Below, piece after piece: positions 33,560 to 44,757 of a stretch of DNA of 64,000 bases. Source of the stretch: Omphiscola glabra (Eukaryota > Mollusca > Gastropoda > Lymnaeidae); contig OZ024798.1 in NCBI GenBank assembly GCA_964017045.1, forward strand, positions 26,004,847 to 26,068,846. Direction: 5' to 3'. Positions within the stretch are counted from its first letter, which is position 1, and every line of letters starts with the position of its first letter. The position numbers and the translations under genes were made by a program. The notes below the pieces were generated by a model, which was not told where the DNA came from, made no database searches, and worked only from the letters and a program-made list of their open reading frames with translations.

Positions 33560-36500
33560 CTAATTGAAAGAAAGAAATATAATTTTGTTTAAGACAGAAA
33601 TAACTTCTTTAAACAAAAAACACAAGAAAACATGTAATAAAAGGTTGATTTTTTAAAACACAAAACACCATTTTTTAAAAAAGACTGCACACTTTAAAAA
33701 TTATGTACCAGCACGTGGAACAAAACCACATTTGCATTGTGGAAGAAAAAACAACTTTTACAAAGCAATTGAGGCCATTAAACATCGTTCTATCTAAGCA
33801 AACATAAGTTTAGGGTAAATTGCACTTCTACAAAAATAATCATCCATTGACTTTTGTTTTACCGGTAGTAGAACTTCAATTTGATAGTTGCAGTTCATTT
33901 GAAAATGTTTACTGCTGGTTATTCAGGAATTAACCAAATTAATATGTACTTTGATTCTGGGCTGTATACAAACTTTCATCTTTTTTGGAGAGTCCCTTTA
34001 TTTTCACAATTGTAAAAAAAATGTGTCTTAAATTTGATAACTACTGATGATAGACTTGTCAAGTTAAATAGTGGTCTTTTTAAACTTTGAGTGGGCTTTA
34101 TGGAACTATAATCTGTTAGGTTTTAAGCATTACAGCAATTTATCTGACCACTTTTGGGAAGGGGAATTTTTATCAGCCTCAATCAAGATGCTTTTCAAAT
34201 TCTGAAGTGATAAGTCTAAAAAAAATATTTTAAAATGTTGTAGTTCTTGACATCAATATTTTGGAGACAGGACATGACATTTTTATTATAACAATTGGGG
34301 AGAGAGAAATTTAAGTTTTTGAGTAATAAGAGGTTAAAGCTCAACATATTACTTTTTATAATATATATACCTTGCATAGTACATCTATTATTTGATCCAT
34401 TATTACAATTTTTTTAAATGCTATCTAAAGTGAAGTGGGGGGGGGGGAAGGTGGAGTGGAGCTAAAGTTAAAGTCCTAACTTTAAAATAAGTTAAAGTCC
34501 TAACTTTAAAATGACACGTTTTTATATTTGTAATGGCAGAGCTGTGGCATGGGCCTCGGATATTTAAGGAGCCCAAAGCTGAGCTGTGAAAAAACATTTA
34601 GCTGCTAACTTTGAATGCAGAGGGCACAAAACAAAAAGTGGCCAGCGGCTTCCAAAAGTCACCTTTTTTTTTAAATTTAGGCCAATGCATTCAAAGCTTT
34701 TTAACTCAGTGGGCTAATAAGATTTTCTAAATGTTAACCAGTCAGAAACCTGACATTTTTTGGATTCCATATTGGTTTCTGACATAAAGTAAAGATGCTT
34801 CCAAAAACATTTTGAAAATTTTGTAATGTGGAAATTTATCTGAAGAAATGTATGTCATCCAGGATTCATTTGGCCATACATCATTTATTTGTTTATAAAA
34901 ATAAAAACTAGTAAGAATTGTTCTTACTATCTCTCACAATTCCACCCTGATTGAAATGCACTAACTACAAACAAACACAGCTTGACTTGTATGCTGCTTA
35001 TTTCTCATGTTTGGATTTTCAAACTCATCCAGAAACAATTTAGAAAGCAAAGTTGGCTTGCAATTAAAAATTAGATTAATAAATTTTAAAAATTATGAAT
35101 TATCCTTTTTATTTATTAAGGTTATTGTAAAGTTTTTCATGCTACTGTCATACTATTGTACAGATTTTTGTGACTTTTTGTAAAGTTTTTTTATTCTACA
35201 GATTGACATGTATGAGTAGGCTATAGCCAACCAGTAAAAAAAATATATGATGGAAGTTGTTGTCAATTCAAGTGACATCCAGTATCAAGAATTTAGAAGA
35301 ATTAATAAAATAGGGAAAAGAAATCTATAAACAAGTCACACTCTCACTTGTTAGAAATTCTTAAAGACCTAGACCTAGGCCGGGCCTAGTTTATAAATTC
35401 AATTGCAACACGCCTTTTTGTGATCACCAACACTTAGGTTTAAAGCATAAATTTAAAGAAGGAAATGGCTTCAGAGGGGAAAATGATACGATTAAATGAA
35501 TAATAGTATTGATTGTTGAGACGTGAGAACATGAAAATTATTGAAATTACTGGCCTAACTGAACTGAGTGGAACATGCATATCAAACTTAAACTAGATTT
35601 AATTTATATTTTGTTTAGACTTGGCATCACTTAAACCCTATAGCTAAGTCTAAGTAATGTAATAAGTTAAGGCTTAGTTAACTTAGAAAGAATAACTATA
35701 AGAAGTAGTAAGTTTAAGTAAGTCGGTATCAGTAGTAGTTTTATTAAAATATAGGTTGTTTTTTTTAGTATAGCTCCTAGTATTACTATATTAGTAGTCT
35801 TAGCCGGAAAAGGATACAAATTTTGAGTTAGTATTAGTATTAAGAAATAATAACAATACATTTCAAAACGTCACTTGCAGTAAATGTAAATAAAAGTATC
35901 TCTTATTAAGACAAGCTTACACGGTTTATATTATCCTCAGTCTCAAGGAAGACAAGTCAAACCCACCTAGAATTATTTTTAGACTAAACAGGAACTTTGT
36001 CTTGTCACGTGACTAGAACTCGCATTAAAATTATCATCGGAAAAAGTAATAAATTATTCTTAGTTCAAATTTTATCTGGGAATGTTTGAAAGTTGTACAT
36101 AATTATTATTGAAATGTCATGAATTTTTATAAAAGAATTTCTTCTCGAAACCAAAATTACCTTTTTGTAATGCTTTCAAAAATAATATAATAACAGTAAA
36201 TTTTAAAAAAATAATACAAAAGGGGAACCTACCTAATAAAATGCAATTTCCTATTGAACTATTGTTACTCTCCCTTACAAATAAAAATGAATTTAGTGAG
36301 GACTGGTCATAGTCATGGGGTTTCTTGCAGACATATCTCTTACACACTGCCCCCGGGGAAAGTCAAGTCGCCCCCCCCCCCCAAGCAAAATGTGTACAAC
36401 AGTATAAAGATTACTTTAAAAAAAATTATAAACGACTAAATTGTATTTTTTAAAAACAATTTTAAAATGATTAGTATATGGTGCATATAACTGATTTAGT

Positions 36501-36789
36501 GGAATCTATGAAATATCGCTACGCTCGATATATTTGATGATCTGTATATTTAAGGCTAATCTTGTTAAAGGCGCATAGTATTCTATTATAAATATCTCAC
36601 CGGCCGCTCCAGATTATAAGCCGATGAAATACTTCCTGTAATTCGCATTATAAATCGGTATTTTTAATTCATTTATTTTTTGCAACTTCGCAAGTTTAAA
36701 TATTTTAATAACTCTTTATTTAACTACCTTGACATCAATATAAAGGTCTACAATAGTTCTTTCTAAGTATCAAACATGCGCAATCTATT
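33560..36789. other. AT-rich non-coding interval
   Basis: No gene, RNA or clear element seen. It includes a G-run at about 34437-34448, a short duplicated AAAGTCCTAACTTTAAAAT at about 34467-34511, and a C-run at about 36370-36382. Confidence 0.55.
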
Positions 36790-37255
36790 TTCAAATTATA
36801 TTATAACTGTTGTTTGGGGTGTTTGCCTCAGAATCAAATTCAGAGACTCCAGAAGGTGCAAAATTCTGCAGCAACGCATTGTGTCGTGGAAAAACGATAT
36901 CAGACCACATCACCCCAGTTCTACGAGATCTCCACTGGGTTCCTATTAGTAAGCGCATTGACCACAAGATTCTGTCCTTGGCGTACAGCTGCATAGAAGG
37001 CTCTGCACCGGAATATCTGAAAGAACTGCTTTATAAACATGTGACCTTAAAGAACCTGCGGTCCTCAACTCAGTCCTTACAGAAAATTCCCAGTGTGGAT
37101 GAACACAGAAAAAAGTCGTACGGAGTGCGCTCTTTTGAAGCGGTAGCGCCAAAGTTATTGAATAGTTTACCTCCATCTTTGAGGAGTATTGAAAAGGACA
37201 GAAAATCATTTAGGAAACATTTAAAGACTTTTCTGTTTAATAGATTTGATTAAAC
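36790..37255 (+). mobile_element. LINE C-terminal fragment with a frameshift
   Basis: One frame gives [14 protein letters not shown]. After a frameshift near 36880 a second frame gives ITPVLRDLHWVPISKRIDHK, SLAYSCIEGSAPEYLKELL and KKSYGVRSFEAVAPKLLNSL, ending FLFNRFD and a stop at 37253. This is the usual thumb/C-terminal end of CR1/Jockey-type reverse transcriptases. It is a different subfamily from the TAA-tailed copies. Confidence 0.85.
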
Positions 37256-37309
37256 CAGAGCGCAGTGAGCATGCTCAATCAATAATACATTGTATGATGG
37301 CTTTAGTCT

Positions 37310-37562
37310 GGTTCGGTACGTTGCTGCATCCATATACTGGCATATGTGCAACGGTTGGGGAAGCGATGCTGCAATCCTAACGGCTCCTAGCAGATGCCAG
37401 GGCAGCCTTGAAGCTTTCGATCGATGTCGAGTTCACGGCGGTATTGTCCAGGTTGTTCCAAGCGATAATGGTGCGTGGAAAGAAAGATTGTTTATGTTGC
37501 ACTGTGTTACTCCGAGGCACAGTGAAGCATTTGCTATTGTTGCGGGTGTAATTTCTCATGGG
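37310..37562 (-). mobile_element. LINE C-terminal fragment, minus strand
   Basis: On the minus strand it encodes SNTVQHKQSFFPRTIIAWNN then LDNTAVNSTSIESFKAALAS, the typical last residues of a Jockey/CR1-like reverse transcriptase. It faces the plus-strand fragment ending at 37255, and a second copy of its 3' end lies at 38745-38880. Confidence 0.82.
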
Positions 37563-38050
37563 GTTGTCAGATGTTAAGTCAGTGTTAAGTGACTGTTTGG
37601 CTCTAATTAATCTAATTAGTCTTTACAAAATAAATGAATTTAATCGATTCCATGTGTGTTGCGTTATATAAAATGGAATCTCTAAAAAATGATAAAAAAT
37701 GTCCTTCCCAGTTCAAAAAAAGTATAATAGAAACATTGAAATCAAGTATACTAAAAGAAAATTCATCTCTTGATTTTGAAATAATAAAAAAAAAGCAGAT
37801 CCCTCCACCGATCAAGATTCATCCGCGCCCTCAATTTCTGCCCTACTTCCCGATGAAAATGATCGCATATTTTGGTATCGATAGATACACTGCCTAGTGG
37901 CGTAGCTACTATTAGCATCTCTATGGGTGGCCTAACATATTTCTGCCGTCCTCCCTTTCACTAAAGAAACTCCTAAAATTCCACACCTGCATATAAAAAA
38001 AAGAGACATCTCTGTGGACCACCTCATCCGCCCTATTTCGACGACACTAG

Positions 38051-38224
38051 CAGGGGTGTATCTACAGTCTTTGGCGTCAGGGGACAAGATTCATTTTACC
38101 CCCCCCCCCACCCTCAACTCTGAAACTGATTTTTTTCAACCATTAAATACCATCAAAGTCCCTCCCCGCTAGTCTGGCGCCCCAGGACATATGCCCCATC
38201 TGCCACACCTTAGCCACGCATTTG
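38051..38224. mobile_element. hAT MITE of the CAGRGGCRTAGCTA family, diverged
   Basis: The left end is CAGGGGTGTATCTAC and the right end TTAGCCACGCATTTG, related inverted repeats. The interior shares GGGACAAGATTCATTTTA and CTAGTCTGGCGYC with the clean copy at 56964-57153. Flanking octamers GACACTAG and GCCACTGG match at 6 of 8 positions, as expected of an old hAT duplication. A degenerate relative (AGTGGCGTAGCTACTATTAG) begins near 37895. Confidence 0.68.
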
Positions 38225-38744
38225 GCCACTGGCAAATGGCACAGCCCCCCCCCCCCCCCGAAAATTTGAAATCCTTCCCCCCCCCCCAAAAAAAATAATA
38301 AATAAACACAATTTGCTTCTGAGCTAACCCCCTAGTCATAGACAAAAAGTGTATGTGATTGCAAATGATTATCAAATATCTGCGCAAAATAAAGGATAAT
38401 TAAAAAATTAATAAATAACACGTGAATAAATAGTAGTATGAAGAATATGATGCAATGAAGCATTAGTCATGAAACAATGAAACAAATTATTATGCTTGAT
38501 TCAAATAGGACTAGTTTAAGATATATGTGAGTGTTTGAACGCAGTCAGCTCAAATATTGCTCTTGGCTAGTCTAGTTCAAAGAATGGGATTGCACAGTTC
38601 GTGCACAAATGTACCCAGACTGTATAAAACTTGCACGGGTTTGGGCTGATAATAAACGCTAATAGGAAATGCTGCAATAATAATACTAATACTAAGAAAA
38701 TCCTGCTTTTCTGCAAAGGTAATAATTGATTCTGGTTCTGGTTA

Positions 38745-38880
38745 GGTACGTTGCTGCATCCATAAACTGGCATATGTGCAACGGTTGGGGAAGCGATGTT
38801 GCCAATCTAACGGCTCCTAGCAGATGCCAGGGCGGCCTTGAAGCTTTCGGTCGTTGTCGAGTTCACGGCGGTATTCAAGT
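38745..38880 (-). mobile_element. Second copy of the LINE 3' end seen at 37310
   Basis: The sequence from TACGTTGCTGCATCCATA through GAGTTCACGGCGGTATT repeats 37318-37445 with only a few changes, then diverges abruptly. Same orientation as the first copy, about 1.4 kb apart. Confidence 0.85.
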
Positions 38881-39191
38881 TGTGTAAATGAAATATAAGT
38901 ACACGGTATGCTAAACTAATTCATTAAACTTAGAGCCGTCATCAGAAAACAAGACAAAAACAATTACGATAAGTGTCAGATCCCAGTAAAAAAAAAAACT
39001 CTTCCGGCAACAAAAGCGAAATTATTAATGTTAATGGTACCAAATATGTTGTATGTATTTCATTATCTGTCCCCCACCCCCACCCAGGGACGTGAAAGCA
39101 AATCATGAACAGTAACCGCTTAAAAACGTGTTCGTTTTCTAATTTGCAGTTCCCTCCCTTATCCAAAAAAAAAAAGCTTTGTATCATTCCA

Positions 39192-39200
39192 TATATAAAA
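39192..39200 (+). promoter_or_regulatory. Possible TATA box of the 366-residue protein gene
   Basis: TATATAAAA lies 27 bp before the chosen ATG. In this AT-rich DNA it may be chance; if used, the 5' leader would be only a few bases long. Confidence 0.3.
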
Positions 39201-39226
39201 ACAATAATTCCACAAAGTGAAACAAA

Positions 39227-42200
39227 ATGAAAGCCTACGGCAGGCCACTTAGAATTACCCCCGCCCCCGCACCATCGATGGCAACCAGTGAACGATCGGC
39301 CTTCTCCACCCCATCCACAATCCGTTCAGTGGAAGGCATTCCTTACAAGAATTTCCACAAGTTAGACCAAACGCTGAAGGCCCAAGTGAGCAAGTCGCCC
39401 CTCATCATTGCTAACCGAGTTGAGTTAGAGAGTAAGCAACTCAGGAAGAGACCCGCTTTCAGGTAGTAAACCTCGCGTCGTCTTCATTTTCTCTTTTATA
39501 AAATCTATTTTGTTTATGACTACACCATTCATTAACACACATGTGTAAATGTAACTAAATGCATCGAGTCTGTGGATGGGTCGTCAACACACCACATCCG
39601 TCCCCCCCCCCCCTTTTTTTCATACTTTTCTTTTTCTTCCAAGATCCGCCAATTTCTGCTATATATTTCAGCACACTAGAGACCTAAGTACCAAGAAGGT
39701 ACTTAGGTATTGTTAGACAAAAACATAATTGGGCTCTGAAGACTACTGGACATAACATTATTGGGATTTCGGTAATACTGCTGGACATAACACAATTGGG
39801 ATTTAGGTACTGCTGGTCTTAACAAATTTGGGATATAGGATATTCTTGACATAACATAATTGGGATCTAGGTACTGCTGGAAATAACACAATTGGGATCT
39901 AGGTACTGCTGGATATAACATTATTGGGATTTAGGTACTGCTGGTCTTAACACATTTGGGATATAGGATATTCTTGACATAACATAATTGGGATTTAGGT
40001 ACTGCTGGACATAACACAATTGGGATGTAGGATATGCTGGACTTAACACAATTGGGATCTAGGTACTGCTGGGGAGAAATTACGATTTAGTTATTTCCAA
40101 ATTATATTTTTCAGATACAAAACGTCGCTGGGACATTTCCCTAAAGAAGCCGAAGCATATTCCTATGTGAAACGGAAAGATCCGCTGACCAAAGCTGTGA
40201 AAATTGTACCGGACATGGTTTACCCAATAGAGGCCAACAGGTGAGGATTCGTGAGGTGAAAGGCTCAATAAATAGTGATAAAATATTGCATTCGCTATTC
40301 TGTACCCGTGCTCTCTCTGGCTGGTACAAGATGCGACGGTCAAGGAATACCACGTCTGTCTTCCCACTACTTCAATGGTCAGGGTTTCTATTCAGAAATC
40401 ATTTTTCTACTGTGCTGGGCCAGGTTTCCTAGGGAACTCCTCGGTCTCATATCCATCTTAACGAGATGTCCCTGGATAAAGGAATGTCCCTGGATAAAGA
40501 GATGTCCCTGGACAAAGAGATGTCCCTGGATAAAGGAATTTCCCTGGATAAAGAGATGTCCCTGGATAAAAGGATGTCTTTGTGTAAAGAGCAGTCCCTG
40601 GAGCTTAGTGACATTCTAAATTAAAACAATGTCATCTCCGATGTCGGGTCTCTGCGTTTTCAGAAACGTTAATCAGTTTTGAGCAGAGCCTTAGATATAG
40701 TTCTAATTTGGACATGTTTGTGGTCTGAAGATTGCAAAGATTCTCGGCAGACAATGGCTTGGAGGACGTTTCCAGCTGCACTTCATGCGTTCAGTTGGTT
40801 ATCCAGCGAGCGTTACGATTAACCGGAGAGAACGCTCAAGACAATACAATTCTGGTCTTGTTGGGGACTCTCAGATTATTCAGTCTCCATAAGGACATCA
40901 CCCTTTCCAATACCCAGGGGCGTAGCTAGGGTTAGTGTCACCTGGTGCGGTAAACGCACGGTGTCAGCCCCCGCGCACCTCCACTAGCTATGCCTCTGCC
41001 AATACCAGCTTAGCTTCGGTAATCACTTCATTGTCGCAATAGCCACTTGTTGTGACCCTGTTCTCTCCTTTTCAAGCTCTTTAACAACTTTCCATAGGTT
41101 TTTGATCAAAGTTATTGTGTCATACAAACTGGGATTTTTAAAAATTATAGCCATCCGCGTTTTAAATTCGCTTATTTTAAGGGGTAATGGAAAATACCAC
41201 TAGACCAGCTGTTCTCAACCTTCCTAAAGCCGCGACCCTTTAATACAGCTCCTCATGTTGCGGTGACCCCCAGCATGAACATTACTTTTGTTGCTACTTC
41301 ATAATTGTAGAGTATGTGTGTTTTCCGATTGTCTTAGGCCACCCCTGGGGAAAGGGTCGTTCGACCCCCAAAGGTTGAGAACCACTGCACTAGACTCTTT
41401 GTCTATAATCAAGCTATGTGGTTCATTAAATAAATAATTTAGTGTCCAGTGATTAGTGGGATTAAAGCAATGATTCTCAAACTATGGTACACCCAACATA
41501 CTCGTTTAACGTTGTTCCAGGGGGTACACTGAGATGCAACACGGTGATAAATGAAAATGCAGATATCCATTATGAATTATAAAATAAAGCTTCAAGACGG
41601 TACACTAAGTGTTGCTGGGCCGTTTAAAATTTTGAGCAGCTTTCTAAACAGTTTGAGAACCCCTGCATAAATCCTATCCAATGCTATCCCAAACAGTGAT
41701 GTTGCCATTCTTTCGTTAGGATACCGGTTCCTCTACACGAGTTGCTAGAGGATGATTGGCGAGCGTACAGATGTGCTATTGAGAACCTTTACACCATAGT
41801 GCGACGTCATCAGCATCCGATGGACAGGTTTTTGGAAAAGTCCAAAATGCATGAAATTGTATCTCGATTCCTTGGCCAGGTAAGGTGAGGAAAAATGATA
41901 TTGTGACTCGATTCCTTGTCCAGGTAAGGTGAGGAAAAATGACATTGTGACTCGATTCCTCGGCCAGGTAAGGTGAGGAAAAATGTCATTGTGACTCGAT
42001 TCCTCGGCCAGGTAAGGTGAGGAAAAATGTCATTGTGAATCGATTCCTTGGCCAGGTAAGGTGAGGAAAAATTACATTGTGACTCGATTCCTTGGCCAGG
42101 TAAGGTGAGGAAAAATGACATTGTATCTCGATTCCTTGGCCAGGTAAGGTGAGGAAAAATGACATTGTGTCTCGATTCCTTGGCCAGGTAAGGTGAAGAA

Positions 42201-44695
42201 AAATGACATTGTATCTCGATTCCTTGGCCAGGTAAGGTGAGGAAAAATGACATTGTGTCTCGATTCCTTGGCCAGGTAAGGTGAGGAAAAATGACATTGT
42301 ATCTCGATTCCTTGGCCAGGTAAGGTGAGGAAAAATGACATTGTGACTCGATTCCTTGGCCAGGTAAGGTGAGGAAAAATGACATTGTGACTCGATTCCT
42401 TGGCCAGGTAAGGTGAGGAAAAATGTCATTGTGACTCGATTCCTTGGCCAGGTAAGGTGAGGAAAAATGACATTGTGAATCGATTCCTTGGCCAGGTAAG
42501 GTGAGGAAAAATGTACACACGCTGGTCTTCGGTGGAGTCGCTAGCGCTTGTGGCGCCCGGGGCGGTACTTGATTGTAACACCCCTCAATCACGAAAACAC
42601 CCCCCATACTCTGGGGCTTGTAAATAGGCTGTGACGTACTTGGGTTGGGATGTATTCACGTGACTAATGACAGGTTCTCATGGCAGGTAATGTCAACAAT
42701 AATAAAAAACAAATTTGGTCATTTTTTGTTAAAATTGTATATGATTTTATTGCATTACAAATTACAAATGAATCTGTCTGTAGTTGCTGACATTCGTCCT
42801 GACATATATCAGCCCTAGATTTGCCTCATTTTTCTTGTGTTAGTCCACATTTCAATGTTTTTTAAACCGGTTTCAGAACAAGAGGTGAAAAGTATTATTC
42901 TGAAGTCTAAACCTACGCCATTTTCTTTGGACCCCATCCTCCTTTTGGCTGAGTCGTTAGATCATTTGCTCAAAACGATAACCGACATTGTCAATGAAAG
43001 CTTGTCTTCTGGCACTTTCCCTCTATTTGTAAGTCAGCTGTCATCAAACCATTGCTTAGGAAGCTTGGTCTGGATGTAAATAATTTAAAAAACCTATTGA
43101 CCAGTATCTAACTTATCATTTTTATCTAATGTCATTGAAAAACTAGTTCTAAAACAACTTTTTGCTCTCTTCTTCTTCTCAGTCCAAATCAGTCGGCCTA
43201 TAGACCTTTCCATGGCACTGAGACAGCTCTCTTGAGAGTCACCAATGACCTCTTGCTTGCATTGGACAGCGGTGATGTCTCCATCCTGATCCTCTTAGAA
43301 CTCAGTGCGGCCTTTGACATTGTTGACCATGAAACCCTTTACAAAACCCTTGAAAATTACTTTGGAATTTTTGGTTCAGCTTTGGCTTGGTTTAGGTCCT
43401 ACCTCTCCAATAGAAAGCAGGCGGTCGCTGTCGATGGCTGACTTGGTGTATGGAGTGTCACAGGGGTCCATTTTGGGCCCGGTTCTATTCACAATGTATA
43501 CCAGGCCACTGCTCATCTTGCTTGGGAGGCATGCTGTCATGGATTACACTCAGCAAGTTGAAGCTTAACGATGACAAAACGGAAGCACTCCTTATTCACG
43601 ATCACAAACTTTCCTCTAACTCGGCTCTCCCCACCTCATTTCAAGTAGGTAATTCCGACATACAGTTTACATCATCCGCTAGGAATCTTCGTTATATTCT
43701 AACAACATGTCTCTTGATAATCATATCTCTCACATTTATCGCTCTGCATGCACCGCTATCCGTCAGATCAGCTCCATCCGCCACTACCTCACAGTTAGCG
43801 CAACACAAACCCTAGTCTATGCTTTTGTTCTCTCGTTTTGACTATTTCAACTCTCTTCTGTCAGGTTCACCAAAACACTTCTTAGAAAAATTACAAAAAG
43901 TTCAAAACTCAGCTTTTAGGCTAGTTCTAAAGGCAAAACAAAAACGTGATCACGTCACACCACTACTTCATTCACTTCATTGGCTCCCTGTACAAGCACG
44001 GATTGACTATAAACTCTCTTTTCTCTGCCATAATTTTTTTTCTTGAATTCACGCCTTTCCTGTATAACCGAATTTCTCTCTGTCTATTCACTCCTCCGAC
44101 AGCTTCGCTCCTCCGCAGACGTGCGTATTCTTTCTGTCCCCAAGACTCGCACAAAAACATATGGTGAACGATCTTTCTCTTGCTGTTCCCCCCAAATAAT
44201 GGAATTCTCTTCCACTAGATATCCGCAAAATACCGACCATCACAGCCTTCAAAACTGCACTCAAAACACATCTCTTTAAACTGACTATCCTGACTGATCC
44301 CCCCTCTGACCGATAAATGGTACTACTGGCTGCCGTCCATGGCTTGAAATGTAAATAGTTATGGAATGGATGGAGTGAATATACATTTGTTTTATTTTAT
44401 TTAATTAATGTATGTTAATTTTTAAGCTCATAATTACGTTTGTTAAATTGTGTGTAGGCTAGGGTACCGCGTGATATAAAACTACTATTACTAATAATAA
44501 TAATAATAGTAGTACATCAACATGAATCTGTCTTGTCCACCCATATGAATCTGTCAAATACATCCATATGAATTAGTCTGTGGTTCATCTATATGAATCT
44601 GTCTGTAGCCCATTAATATGAATCTGTCTGTAGTCCATTAATATGAATCTGTCTGTAGTCCATCCAAATGAATATGCCTGCAATCCATATATATA

Positions 44696-44757
<62 letters not shown>

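Noticed and set aside
41810..42607. Minus-strand open frame of 265 codons
   Set aside because: Translation of the antisense of the 44-bp splice-donor minisatellite; the plus strand carries the real exon 3 end.
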